Below are positions 35,875 to 47,185 of a stretch of DNA of 64,000 nucleotides, in pieces. The notes beneath the pieces were generated by a model that had not been told where the DNA came from, searched no databases, and saw nothing but the letters and a program-made list of their open reading frames with translations. Source of the DNA: a bacterium (lineage in GTDB: Bacteria; Acidobacteriota; Thermoanaerobaculia; Multivoradales; J023); assembly GCA_024226315.1 (NCBI GenBank), contig JAAELT010000006.1, forward strand, positions 62,001 to 126,000. Reading direction: 5' to 3'. The position numbers were made by a program, and so were the translations under genes. The first letter of the stretch is position 1. Every line of letters starts with the position of its first letter.

Positions 35875-37224
35875 ATGGCTACTGAAGTTCTGATGCCCCA
35901 GATGGGGGAGTCGATCGCCGAAGGCACCATCACCCGGTGGCTGGCCAAGGTGGGCGACACCATCGAGCGCGACGAGCCGCTGCTCGAGATCTCGACCGAC
36001 AAGGTCGACGCGGAGATCCCGGCACCGGCTTCTGGCGTCGTGATCGAGATCCGGCGCCAGGACGGCGAGACCGTGCCGGTCAACGAGATCGTCGGCATGA
36101 TCGGCGAGGCTGGAGAAAAACCGACGGAGCAGGCCGAGGCGCAGGCCGTCGACACGGCGAGCGAAGAGCCGGTGGCAGCGGCGGCTCCGGAGACGGCCGC
36201 CGCCGAGGCAGGAGAAGCCGGCGAGGCGACTCTGGAAGAGCGTGTCCGTCGCTTCTCGAGCCCGCTGGTGCGCTCGATCGCCAAGAAGGAGGGCGTCGAT
36301 CTGGGTCAGGTCGCGGGCACCGGCGTCCACGGCCGGGTGACCAAGAAGGACATCCTGGCTTATCTCGAGGCACGCGAGCGGGGAGAGTTGCCGGTGGCTC
36401 CTGCCGCTTCCGCCGCCGCTGCTGCGACTCCCGCCGCGGCCGCTCCTGCTCCCGCCGCGGCCCGCCCCATGGGTGGCTTTTCGGTACCGGCCTACGTCGC
36501 CGGCGAGAACGTGCGCATCGAGCCCATGTCGCGTATCCGCCAGATCACCGCTGCCCACATGGCCTATTCCAAGGCCACCTCGGCGCATGTGACCACGGTC
36601 TTCCACGTCGACATGTCGCGGGTGGCGCGGTTGCGTCAGCGGGCGAAGGCCGGCTTCCAGCGCGAGACCGGTACCAAGCTGACCTTCATGCCGTTTATCT
36701 TCAAGGCGGTGTGCAAGGGGATCCGCAAGTTTCCGCAGCTCAACGCCGCGCTCGACGGCACCGACGTGGTCTTCAAGAAAGACGTCAATCTCGGCATGGC
36801 GGTGGCGCTCGATCACGGCCTGATCGTGCCGGTGATCCGCGGCGCTGACGATCTCAGCCTCAAGGGCCTGGCGCGCACCGCCAACGACCTGGCAGACCGC
36901 GCTCGCTCGAAGAAACTCAACCCGGAGGAGGTTACTGGCGGCACCTTCACGATCACCAATCCGGGCGTCTTCGGCAGCCTGTTCGGCACGCCGGTGATCA
37001 ACCAGCCACAGGTCGCCATCCTCGGCATCGGCACGATCGAGAAACGTCCGATCGTGGTCACCGACGACGACGGCGGCGACATGATCGCCATCCGCACCAT
37101 GTGCTACTTCGCCCTCACCTTCGACCACCGCCTGATCGACGGCGCCGACGCCGACTACTTCATGCTGGCGGTGAAGAAGACGCTCGAGACCGACGAGTGG
37201 GAAGAGCTGGCGGCGTTCGTGTAG
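35875..37224 (+). CDS. 2-oxoacid dehydrogenase dihydrolipoyllysine acyltransferase (E2)
   Basis: 449 residues: an N-terminal lipoyl domain (MATEVLMPQMGESIAEGTIT, lipoyl Lys in EISTDKVDAEIPAP), an Ala/Glu-rich linker, a peripheral-subunit-binding domain (SSPLVRSIAKKEGVDLGQVA, GRVTKKDILAYL), an Ala/Pro linker and the catalytic domain with FALTFDHRLIDGADADYFML. The E2 core transfers acyl groups from E1 to CoA. Whether it belongs to the pyruvate, 2-oxoglutarate or branched-chain complex cannot be decided; the single lipoyl domain and motif style fit the 2-oxoglutarate/branched-chain type. Confidence 0.93.
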   Translation: MATEVLMPQMGESIAEGTITRWLAKVGDTIERDEPLLEISTDKVDAEIPAPASGVVIEIRRQDGETVPVNEIVGMIGEAGEKPTEQAEAQAVDTASEEPVAAAAPETAAAEAGEAGEATLEERVRRFSSPLVRSIAKKEGVDLGQVAGTGVHGRVTKKDILAYLEARERGELPVAPAASAAAAATPAAAAPAPAAARPMGGFSVPAYVAGENVRIEPMSRIRQITAAHMAYSKATSAHVTTVFHVDMSRVARLRQRAKAGFQRETGTKLTFMPFIFKAVCKGIRKFPQLNAALDGTDVVFKKDVNLGMAVALDHGLIVPVIRGADDLSLKGLARTANDLADRARSKKLNPEEVTGGTFTITNPGVFGSLFGTPVINQPQVAILGIGTIEKRPIVVTDDDGGDMIAIRTMCYFALTFDHRLIDGADADYFMLAVKKTLETDEWEELAAFV

Positions 37225-37231
37225 TGGCTCC

Positions 37232-39484
37232 TCAACGCTGAAACGCGTACGACACCTTGAGGAAGAGCTGCCGCGCCGCCGGCTCGAGGTCCCCGGCCTC
37301 TATCTGTTCGCGGTCGTCGCCGTAGCCGAGAAAGAGCACGGTCTGCCAGTTGAGCTTGTAGGCGAAGACCGCCGAGCCGGAGAAGAAAACGCTCTCTTCG
37401 TCGACCTCGTCGTCCCACAGGGTTGGGTCGCGGTCGGTCTCCACCCACTGGCCGATCAGGCGCAGCCAGCTGCGGGCGCTGAAGGTGTAGACACCTCGCA
37501 GGCGATGGACCTGGGCAGTGAACAGGCGGCCGCTGCGGCCGTCGCCCGTGTCGACGTCGAGGGTGCGGCGGCTCGAGCGCAGCTCCAGCTCGACGCGGTC
37601 GGAGGGCCGGAAGACGGCGCGTAGGTTCGTCTGCAGGCCCTCGCCGCGGCGAGCATGGGTGAAGTCCACCTCGTCGCCGACGCGGCCCTGGAGCCGGAAG
37701 CGCGAGAACCATTTCGATGGGCTGATGTCGAAGGTGTAGTGGAGCTGGGTGCGCTCGAAGTTCTCGTCGCCGGCCAGCACCTCGTCGAAAGCGAGCCGGA
37801 AGCGGCCGAAGAAATCCTTCTTGCCGCTCATGCCGAGCCCGGGTGAGACCTGGCGGTAGAGAAGGGCGCCCTCGGTGTCTTCCTGGTGCTCGGCGATGAA
37901 GAAGGTGCGGATCCGGCGCAGGAAGCCCTTCTCCGGCCGGAAGGTGTAGCCGAGGTCGGCGAATCCCTGGCGGTAGCCGACCTGGGGCACGAAACCGTTG
38001 TCGGCCCGGAAGTCGTCGGCGAAGTCGCGGTAGAGCACGAACCAGTCTTCCTTCTCCGAGTCGTGCCAGTACCAGACCTCCAGCGCGTGGCCGGAGAGGT
38101 CGCGCCCGTCCCATTCGTCGGCCAGGTCGGGACGGTCAGGCGTCTGGCTTTCGCTCCACAGAAACTGGCCGGCGACCACGTGTTGGTCGTTCGGCCGCCA
38201 CTCGAAGTCCGGCCCCAGGACGCGGTTGTAGGCACCCCCGTCGATCTCCCGGTCGGTGAACAGGAAGCTGAGGAAGGAGCGCCCGATGTCGCGCCGCCAG
38301 CGGCCGATGGCGACGAAAGACTCGAAGTCCTGGTCCGCCAGATCCGATGAGTTCGACGCCGGGATGATCACGCTGCCGCCGCCGTCGTCCTCGCCCACCA
38401 GCAGTGTGTAGGAGCTCTTGCCGCGCTTGCCGGTGACCCGGGCTCCCCAGCTCGGGGCGGTGAAAGTCCGCGTGTAGGTCGCCTGGATGGGGGTCGCGAA
38501 CAGATCGATGCCCTCCAGGAAGAACGGCCGCTTCTCGGGGAAGAAGAGCGCGAAACGCTCGTTGGCCGAAACCTGGGCGACGTCGGACTCCACCTGCGAG
38601 AAGTCCGGGTTGACGGTGGCGTCGATCACCGTGTTGGGACCAGCGATCCACTTGATGTCGACGCCGGGGTCGACGTCCACGTCGCCCGATTCGAGCGGCG
38701 TGCCGACGTCGCCCTCGGGCTCCGACAGCTGGCTCGAGGTCAAAAACGGCGCCACCACGTAGTGGCTGCCGCTCGGCAGGTTCTCGAGGCCGGTGAGGGG
38801 TTTGGAGTTGCAGATGAAGCAATTCACGTCGCGTGGCAGGCGCGAGGTGAACATCTGGTAGCGGAAGTCCCTGGGGTAGTTGCGGTAGAGCAATACCCGC
38901 CAGGTTTGGGGATCGTCGCCGTTCGTGTAGCGCAGCGACGAGAACGGGATGCGGATCTCCAGGTTCCAGCCGGTGGCGGTGACGCGGGCGGCGGCGTCCC
39001 AGTAGAAGTCGGGCGAGGAGTCTTCGCCGGAGGCGTCGCTGCTGATGGCGTCGTACTGGATACCCCGCGGGTTGGCGAGAAACATCTGGGCGGTGCGGGC
39101 GTCGTTGGTGGCGTCGAGGATCACGCCGCCGTAGTCGGTGGAGCTGGGCACGTTGTCGCGGTCGCCCAGGGGCGCGCGGATCTTCTCCGGCGACGGATCC
39201 TCGAACTCGAAGCCGGCGTAGAAGAACTTCTCGTCGTAGGCCAGGTAGGCGACGCTCGGCACTTGCGGCTCGACGTTGTCGCCCGGGTTGGTCTCGTACC
39301 AGGTCTCGATCGGCTCGGCGTCGCGCCAGCCGGGGTCGCCGAGATCGCCGTCGATGGCGATCTCGGCGGCGGCGCGGCCGATCGAGAAACCGTCCTTGGT
39401 GGCAGCTTCCTCGGCGTGAGCCGGGCCGGTCACGCCGATCACGACCCAGGCGGCCAGCGCCCAGAAGCGTACCGGAGACGTCAT
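37232..39484 (-). CDS. DUF5916 outer-membrane-type protein with CBM9-like domain
   Basis: 750 residues from ATG 39484; the upstream extension in the open frame is antisense to the ABM gene. Signal peptide FWALAAWVVIGVTGPAHAEE. Residues ~30-230 resemble the carbohydrate-binding family 9-like domain seen at the N-terminus of DUF5916 proteins (IAIDGDLGDPGWRDAEPIET, WNLEIRIPFSSLRYTNGDD). The DUF5916 signature VNPDFSQVESDVAQVSANER and FFPEKRPFFLEGIDLF follows, then a long series of alternating beta strands ending in KVSYAFQR, suggesting an outer-membrane barrel. Function not established. Confidence 0.85.
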   Translation of the reverse strand: MTSPVRFWALAAWVVIGVTGPAHAEEAATKDGFSIGRAAAEIAIDGDLGDPGWRDAEPIETWYETNPGDNVEPQVPSVAYLAYDEKFFYAGFEFEDPSPEKIRAPLGDRDNVPSSTDYGGVILDATNDARTAQMFLANPRGIQYDAISSDASGEDSSPDFYWDAAARVTATGWNLEIRIPFSSLRYTNGDDPQTWRVLLYRNYPRDFRYQMFTSRLPRDVNCFICNSKPLTGLENLPSGSHYVVAPFLTSSQLSEPEGDVGTPLESGDVDVDPGVDIKWIAGPNTVIDATVNPDFSQVESDVAQVSANERFALFFPEKRPFFLEGIDLFATPIQATYTRTFTAPSWGARVTGKRGKSSYTLLVGEDDGGGSVIIPASNSSDLADQDFESFVAIGRWRRDIGRSFLSFLFTDREIDGGAYNRVLGPDFEWRPNDQHVVAGQFLWSESQTPDRPDLADEWDGRDLSGHALEVWYWHDSEKEDWFVLYRDFADDFRADNGFVPQVGYRQGFADLGYTFRPEKGFLRRIRTFFIAEHQEDTEGALLYRQVSPGLGMSGKKDFFGRFRLAFDEVLAGDENFERTQLHYTFDISPSKWFSRFRLQGRVGDEVDFTHARRGEGLQTNLRAVFRPSDRVELELRSSRRTLDVDTGDGRSGRLFTAQVHRLRGVYTFSARSWLRLIGQWVETDRDPTLWDDEVDEESVFFSGSAVFAYKLNWQTVLFLGYGDDREQIEAGDLEPAARQLFLKVSYAFQR

Positions 39485-39607
39485 AGCTTTCAGATACGCC
39501 GCCCAGTGATTCAGGGTTTCGTCTAGCGCCGGGCACCTGGGACCGCGGTGGGAGCTAGGAGAAGTGGACGTTGTTGCGATAGGGTTCGCGCAGAGGAGGA
39601 GGCCCGA

Positions 39608-39928
39608 GTGAGCGTTACGCGGATCAACGAGTTTCAGGCCCGGGAAGGGCAGGGCGACACCCTTCGGGAACTGATCAGGTCGTTCCTGCCCTTCATCGAG
39701 ACGTCCCCCGGCTGCCACTCCTGTCAGCTGCTCCAGAATCAGGACGATCACACCCGCATCGTAGTGATCGAGGTCTGGGAGAGCGTTGAAGCACACCAGG
39801 AGTCGGCGAAGAGCATCCCACCCGGGACGCTGGAAGAGGCGACGCTGCTGCTGGCCGGTCCGCCCCAGGGCGGCTATTACCGGGGCGCGCCGGAGCTGCC
39901 GCACGACGTGGGTGACACGAGCGGTTGA
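39608..39928 (+). CDS. Antibiotic biosynthesis monooxygenase (ABM) domain protein
   Basis: 106 residues from a GTG at 39608 with GAGGAGGCCCGA upstream; the longer frame to 39548 has no ribosome-binding site. The sequence TRINEFQAREGQGDTLRELI, SCQLLQNQDDHTRIVVIEVW and HQESAKSIPPGTL follows the ferredoxin-like ABM fold. Members are small oxygenases or stress proteins; substrate unknown. Start lies divergent from the DUF5916 gene. Confidence 0.8.
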   Translation: MSVTRINEFQAREGQGDTLRELIRSFLPFIETSPGCHSCQLLQNQDDHTRIVVIEVWESVEAHQESAKSIPPGTLEEATLLLAGPPQGGYYRGAPELPHDVGDTSG

Positions 39929-39941
39929 CCCGCCGAGCCGG

Positions 39942-41159
39942 CTAGGAGAGCCGCGCGGACGTCTTCGTCGTGAGGGCGGTCAGCATCACCAGGAGAATCG
40001 CCACGGCCGGCGTCGGGGCGCCGGTCAGCGGTGTCAGGAGGACCAGGATGCTGGTCAGCAAGTAAGCGTTCATCTCGAGCTTGCCGGCGGCGCATCGACG
40101 CAGATGTACCGCCCAGATACTCAGGAGGTAAACTGAGACCGGGATCGCCAGCGCCTGCCCGGCCCAGAAGGCCGAGAGATGCGCGTGCTCGGTCGCATGG
40201 TCGACCAGGACCGCGATCCCGGCGCCGGCCGCGGCCGCGGCCGCGAAGATGAAGTAGTGACCGTAGCCCCAGAGGAAGGCGCCTCGCATCGATGTGAGCA
40301 TGGCGTGGCCGGGCCGGGAGAAATACAGCCACCACATCGCGAACAGGATGATCGGCGCGCTGGCGATGATCGCGACGAGCTCGCCGGGGATCGTCTCCAG
40401 GTCGATCGCCGATTGAATCGCCAGCGTGGCCGCGAGCACCGACTCTCCGATCACGATGATCGTGAGCAGGCCGTAGCGCTCGGCGATGTGATGGGAGTTC
40501 CAGTTGGTCTGTCCGGCCTTCTCCGCCCACCAGGGCAAAGCGAGCTCCAACGGCGCGAGCACCATCCAGCCGTAGATCCACTGGCTGCTCGGAACGCTCA
40601 GCAGGGCAAGCCAGCCGATCTGTAGGCACGCGATTCCGACGGCGTAACGCAGGGCGGTCTTTCGCGTCGCTCGGTCAGCCCGAGCCGCTCGTAGCCACTG
40701 GGCGATCAGGCCGACGCGCATGACGGTGTAGCCGAGAGTGATGAGCGAGTAGTCCTGGCCCTCGAAGGCTCTCGGCACTCCCGCGGCCAGCATCAGGACG
40801 CCCACGATCTGGACGAATACCTTGAGGCGATAGAGGGGATCGTCGGTGTCGAACGCCGAGGCGAACCAGGCGAACCCCATCCAGGCCCACCAAACGGCGA
40901 AGAAGACGAGTCCGAACCCGATCGCGCCCTCGGCCCCGTGACCCTCCGAGATGCTGTGATGGAGGCTGAACGCCGCCTGAGCGATCGCCACGACGAAACA
41001 CAGGTCGTAGAGCAGCTCCAATGGCGTCGCGGCGCGCGGGAACTCCTCGGGATCCCGGGAGACCATGCGCCGCACGAGCGGATTTGGCGAGGTGTCCGAA
41101 GTCACGGCTTCAACAGCTGGCGGGCTCGGGTGGGTGAACGGCGACAGATCATAGCCCAT
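39942..41159 (-). CDS. LtrA family membrane protein
   Basis: 405 residues, about ten hydrophobic helices. Family landmarks are the N-terminal FPRAATPLELLYDLCFVVAI and the mid TNWNSHHIAERYGLLTIIVI followed by GESVLAATLAI. LtrA (low temperature requirement A) proteins are integral membrane proteins of unclear role. The start at 41159 overlaps the SDR gene by 11 bases; an internal ATG at 41066 (MVSRDPEEFPRAATP) fits the family N-terminus better and removes the overlap. Confidence 0.88.
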   Translation of the reverse strand: MGYDLSPFTHPSPPAVEAVTSDTSPNPLVRRMVSRDPEEFPRAATPLELLYDLCFVVAIAQAAFSLHHSISEGHGAEGAIGFGLVFFAVWWAWMGFAWFASAFDTDDPLYRLKVFVQIVGVLMLAAGVPRAFEGQDYSLITLGYTVMRVGLIAQWLRAARADRATRKTALRYAVGIACLQIGWLALLSVPSSQWIYGWMVLAPLELALPWWAEKAGQTNWNSHHIAERYGLLTIIVIGESVLAATLAIQSAIDLETIPGELVAIIASAPIILFAMWWLYFSRPGHAMLTSMRGAFLWGYGHYFIFAAAAAAGAGIAVLVDHATEHAHLSAFWAGQALAIPVSVYLLSIWAVHLRRCAAGKLEMNAYLLTSILVLLTPLTGAPTPAVAILLVMLTALTTKTSARLS

Positions 41160-42009
41160 CGGAAGGCTGCTCGAGCTCCCGGATCGCCCAATCGTGGAGT
41201 TTGCACGCCAGGAGGAGCCACAGTGACGGCGAGACGCGTTGCAGCCACCAGAGCAGCTTCCAGCGCGCGGGCACGATGATGATCGGCTTGTTGGCCGCCA
41301 CCGCGGCCAGCGCCTTGTCGGCGAAGCGGTCGGGCTCCATCGCCCAGTTCTCCAGCCGGTGTCGCAGTTTCTCCGGGATGTCCATCAAGAGCTTGCCGTA
41401 GCGGCCGCCGTCGTCGAGGATCGCCGTGCGGATCACGCCGGGGCAGATCACGCTGACGCGCACCCCGGCCGACGCCGCTTCGATGCGCAGCGAGGTCGAC
41501 AGCCCGACCACCGCGTGTTTGGCTGCGTTGTAGCTGGCGAGCATCGACGTCGGGATCAGACCCGCCATCGAAGCGGTGCTGACCAGGTGCCCGAACCCCT
41601 GTGCCTTCATGATCGGGTACGCCGCGTGGATGCCGTGGACGACGCCGCGCAGGTTGACGTCGAGCACCCGCGCCCAGTCCTCGAGCTCGTTGTCCTCGGC
41701 CCGGCCGGCGACCGCGATGCCGGCGTTGTTGAACAGGTAGTCGAGGCGACCGTGGGCGTCGGCCGTGCCGCGCACCACTTCCTCGACGGCGGCCGGGTCG
41801 GTGACGTCGACCTCCTGGGCCTCCGCCTCGCCGCCCCGCGAGCGCACCTCGGCTGTGACCTCCTCCGCCAGCTCGATCTGCCGGTCCGCCAGCACCACAC
41901 GGGAACCCCGCCGCGCCAGCCCCTCGGCCAGCGCCCGGCCGATGCCAGAGGCGCCGCCGGTGACGATGGCGACGGCGCCGTCGAAAGTCCGGATGCGGGA
42001 GTCTTTCAT
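41149..42009 (-). CDS. Short-chain dehydrogenase/reductase
   Basis: 286 residues of classical SDR: cofactor motif AIVTGGASGIGRALAEGLAR, LFNNAGIAVAG, catalytic Ser in VSTASMAGLIPTSM, YxxxK in SYNAAKHAVVG, and VICPGVIRTAI. Asp after the second strand (VVLADRQ) favours NAD over NADP. A C-terminal ~40 residues has a hydrophobic WKLLWWLQRVSPSLWLLLA segment that may touch the membrane. Substrate unknown. It is translationally linked to the LtrA gene. Confidence 0.9.
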   Translation of the reverse strand: MKDSRIRTFDGAVAIVTGGASGIGRALAEGLARRGSRVVLADRQIELAEEVTAEVRSRGGEAEAQEVDVTDPAAVEEVVRGTADAHGRLDYLFNNAGIAVAGRAEDNELEDWARVLDVNLRGVVHGIHAAYPIMKAQGFGHLVSTASMAGLIPTSMLASYNAAKHAVVGLSTSLRIEAASAGVRVSVICPGVIRTAILDDGGRYGKLLMDIPEKLRHRLENWAMEPDRFADKALAAVAANKPIIIVPARWKLLWWLQRVSPSLWLLLACKLHDWAIRELEQPSDGL

Positions 42010-42014
42010 CCGGC

Positions 42015-43469
42015 CTACCAGGCGCCGGTATCGCCGGACTCGAATCCGTCAGCGAAGATCGGTACTTCCATGACGGCGGCACCAGCCACGTGTGCCAGCA
42101 CGGCGGCGTTCATGCGCAGGGTCTGAGTGCCCATCTCCAGGGTGAGGTTGTCCGGCAGGTCGGTCGTGCTGTGGTAGCTCGGATAGTTGTCCCAATCGTT
42201 CTCGATCGTCAGCAGGGCCGGCATGTCGCGATCCAGGTAGGGCACGTGGTCCGAGCCGAAGGCGAACAGCGAGGTGACGATCCGGAGCATGGTATAGGCA
42301 TCGGCCGCGTCCTCGAAGGGTTCCAGAATCGAGGCGAAAGGCGGATCGGTTTCGAGCAGGCAGTCGAGGTCGGCGTCGCCCGTGTAGCCGATCATGTCCA
42401 TGTTGAGCATCAGATCGACCTTGGAGTCGTCGCCCTGATCCACCAGGCGGCTCGCGTGGTCGACGCTGCCGTAGAGCCCCTGCTCTTCTCCCGAGTAGCA
42501 GATGAAGACAACCGTGGCCTCGGGCGGCATGGCGGTGAGCACCCGGGCCATCTCGAGCACGCCGGCGCAGCCGCTGGCATTGTCCTCCGCTCCGGGCGCG
42601 GCCGTGAACGGAGCCTCCGAGGTGGCATCGTAGTGGCCGCCCACCAGGACCCAGTCGTCCGGCCGGGTCGAGCCCGGCAGAACGGCGATGACGTTGTCGG
42701 CCGTGGTGCCGCCGACCTGGAAGGATTGGGTCGAGACCGCGAGGCCCGGCATGGCGCTCCATCGAGCGACCAACCAGTCCCGAGCCAGATCGATCTGCGG
42801 GCCGTGGGTGTAGCGGTTCCAGCCCGCCAGGGTCGCCACGTCGGCCAGCCAACGGTCACCGTCCACCGCGTCGGCGGCCTGTTCGGCCTCGGGTCCGAAG
42901 ACCGTGGCTCCCCGGGGCGCCCGGTTCGAGCTCTGCCGGGCGAGCACCATCTGGCCTGCGAGCGGCTGCACGTGGGAATGTCCGCAACCGGCATGGTCGC
43001 CGCTCGTCTCCCCCGGCAGTCTCCCCGCCGCCAGGGCCCTCCGCGCCGCGCCCGTGCCCGGCCACACCAGCGAGTACGGGCCGCCCCGGGCGAGAATCTC
43101 GAGGCCGCCGGTCTCGCGGCCTGATCCCGGATGCGCGCCCCGCACGACGAAGAGACTGCCCCGGGGCACCTCGGCCCAGCGCCGGGTCGCCGCGTGGCCG
43201 GCGGCGCTCAGCCGGTCGAACGCCTCTTCCGTGCCACAGGCGAAGAGCAGGTCGTCCAGCTCGGCCCAGGTCTCGAGGTCCGGTGTCCGTTCGAGAGCCG
43301 ACAACCGCTCGAAGCCCAGGTCCCGGATGGCAAACGTGCCACAGACGCGAGTCTCCGCCGGCTCGAAACCGTCGCCGCGGGCCGCGGTCGCCAACAGCGC
43401 GACCAACAGCAGCAGCGCAGCCCGGAGCACTCGGCGGCCGGCGTTGGCGATGGACGGATGTCTGAGCAT
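42015..43469 (-). CDS. Secreted M28 family metallopeptidase with C-terminal GFESGD tail
   Basis: 484 residues from ATG 43469, chosen for AGGATCTGAC upstream; in-frame ATGs at 43499 and 43487 lack a ribosome-binding site. Signal peptide RRVLRAALLLLVALLATAA. The M28 zinc site: VLVGGHYDATSEA, GAEDNASGCAGVLEMAR, CYSGEEQGLYGS, LNMDMIGYTGD and NYPSYHSTTDLPD. It is an aminopeptidase-type enzyme acting outside the cytoplasm. The last residues are PIFADGFESGDTGAW, a tail shared with the secreted proteins at 21751-23451 and 25102-26496. Confidence 0.9.
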   Translation of the reverse strand: MLRHPSIANAGRRVLRAALLLLVALLATAARGDGFEPAETRVCGTFAIRDLGFERLSALERTPDLETWAELDDLLFACGTEEAFDRLSAAGHAATRRWAEVPRGSLFVVRGAHPGSGRETGGLEILARGGPYSLVWPGTGAARRALAAGRLPGETSGDHAGCGHSHVQPLAGQMVLARQSSNRAPRGATVFGPEAEQAADAVDGDRWLADVATLAGWNRYTHGPQIDLARDWLVARWSAMPGLAVSTQSFQVGGTTADNVIAVLPGSTRPDDWVLVGGHYDATSEAPFTAAPGAEDNASGCAGVLEMARVLTAMPPEATVVFICYSGEEQGLYGSVDHASRLVDQGDDSKVDLMLNMDMIGYTGDADLDCLLETDPPFASILEPFEDAADAYTMLRIVTSLFAFGSDHVPYLDRDMPALLTIENDWDNYPSYHSTTDLPDNLTLEMGTQTLRMNAAVLAHVAGAAVMEVPIFADGFESGDTGAW

Positions 43470-43607
43470 GTCAGATCCTGGCTTGCGCATCAGCCGCATT
43501 TCGATTCTAGAGCAACGGCTTTCGCGGGTCGAGGTCCGGTCTGGGCGCCCGGATGTCCAGCGAGCCGAGAATGGCCACGATCTCCTCGTGCAGGGTTTGG
43601 AGAGCTC

Positions 43608-44684
43608 TCAGGCCCTGCTCTCCTCTTCGAGCACCGCACTCAGCGGCTCGCGCAGCTCCCTGGGGATTGCCACGGTGCGCACCATGCGGCCCTTGGTGGG
43701 AAGGCGCCCGACGAAGGCCAGGCCGTGAAGCCGCACGCGCCCGAGCACCGAGGTGGGCGGCTCTTCGTTCCAGAACCAGCCGTCCTCGTCGTCACGACCG
43801 AAGCGGCGAGTGACGAGGCCGGAGGCCACCTGGCCGCCCTTCTCGAGCAGGAAGGCCACGAGCTCGCGCTCTCTCGCCGTCAGCTCGTCGCGCACGATCC
43901 TCCGCAGCTGATCCGCATCCATCAAGGCCTGTGCGACCGCGCGCTCCCGGTCCTTGCGCAGCTTGAGCCCCTCGAGCCCGATGCCGAGGGTTGCGCAGAC
44001 CGGATCGAGCCAGATCGCGGGAATGCCCTTGAGCAGGGTCTTGAGCCTGAGCTGACGCGGCAACGGTCGCTGGTCCTGTTCGTCCTTCCAGGCCCTTATG
44101 GCATGCTGCGCCATCGCTTCGACGTCCGCCAGACCGAGGAAACCCGGCGGCAGGTCGTACTCCGCCGACCAGGGCAGCGCGATCTCGCCCTTCTCCTCTG
44201 CGCGGGCGAATTCCGCCTCGGCGAGCTCCCGGTAGAGGTCGGAATCGTGGATCCGAACCCGGGGCTCGGCCGCGAGCGCCCGCTCGCGCTGATCGGCGTC
44301 GAGGCCTTCGAGGATCTGGCGCCTGAGGTCGGCGAGGCCGTCGGCGATCTCGAGGGCGGCGCGGGCCAGGGCGAGCCGCTCGTCCTCCGTGATCTCCCCG
44401 CGCCGTAGCTGCACCACGTGATCGATCAGCGGGGCCTCGCTACGCTGGAAGCCTTGAACCTCTGCCGCCTCTTCCGGCACGCCGGCCAGCTTCAGCGCCC
44501 TCAACAGCTCGCGGTCGCGCCGCACCAGGTCGATCAGGAACGGCTCGAGGTTGTCGGGCTCGACCTCGCCGCGTCGCCAGTCGTCCGCCAGGGCGGTGCG
44601 CCAGGGGCGGACCTCGAGCGGGGCCTCAGGGAGCGTCGTGCCGGGAAACAGGGCGAGTTGGTCGTCTTCGGGGGCTCGGGCCAT
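43608..44684 (-). CDS. Hypothetical protein
   Basis: 358 residues from ATG 44684; the upstream extension is not protein-like. No family recognised. It starts ARAPEDDQLALFPGTTLPEA, is highly charged and mostly helical in the middle (DERLALARAALEIADGLADL), and ends in a compact segment (RELVAFLLEKGGQVASGLVT, VLGRVRLHGLAFVGR) that could be a winged-helix-like domain. No signal peptide or membrane segment, so cytoplasmic. Neighbours on both sides are secreted peptidases and give no clue. The 227-base gap to the next gene shows nothing recognisable. Confidence 0.7.
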   Translation of the reverse strand: MARAPEDDQLALFPGTTLPEAPLEVRPWRTALADDWRRGEVEPDNLEPFLIDLVRRDRELLRALKLAGVPEEAAEVQGFQRSEAPLIDHVVQLRRGEITEDERLALARAALEIADGLADLRRQILEGLDADQRERALAAEPRVRIHDSDLYRELAEAEFARAEEKGEIALPWSAEYDLPPGFLGLADVEAMAQHAIRAWKDEQDQRPLPRQLRLKTLLKGIPAIWLDPVCATLGIGLEGLKLRKDRERAVAQALMDADQLRRIVRDELTARERELVAFLLEKGGQVASGLVTRRFGRDDEDGWFWNEEPPTSVLGRVRLHGLAFVGRLPTKGRMVRTVAIPRELREPLSAVLEEESRA

Positions 44685-44911
44685 GGCAGTCTCACTTCTG
44701 TGCCGGTATGTCGAGATCGTACTGACTGTCGCGATCTTAAACAGATCCAGTGTCGCGCGCCAGAGCCGTCGAGTCAGAAGGCGACGGTTGGCAATCCGGA
44801 TGGTGATCACGCAGCTGCGGCGGCGTGCAGGCTTCGAGTCGTGGCCGGGCCGAACGGCGCGGATGATCGATGCTACGGTCGCCGGAGAGCGCCCGGAACC
44901 TCTCGATCAGC

Positions 44912-47089
<2,178 letters not shown>

Positions 47090-47156
47090 GGGAATCTCCT
47101 GTCGGATGGAAGGCACCGGCGATCGACCGGCGGGAGGACCAGAAGAATTGTAGCAG

Positions 47157-47165
47157 GGGCCGCGG
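47157..47165 (-). promoter_or_regulatory. Extended -10 element for prolyl oligopeptidase
   Basis: TGCTACAAT on the minus strand, about 70 bases before the ATG at 47089. It is identical to the element before the cysteine-rich peptide gene. It separates the peptidase from the end of the injection-system operon 20 bases upstream. Confidence 0.4.
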
Positions 47166-47185
47166 GAGATGGAACGAGCGGCGGT

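Noticed and set aside
44685..44911. Possible gene or RNA between the hypothetical protein and prolyl oligopeptidase
   Set aside because: No convincing start with ribosome-binding site, no tRNA-like fold and no repeat was seen.
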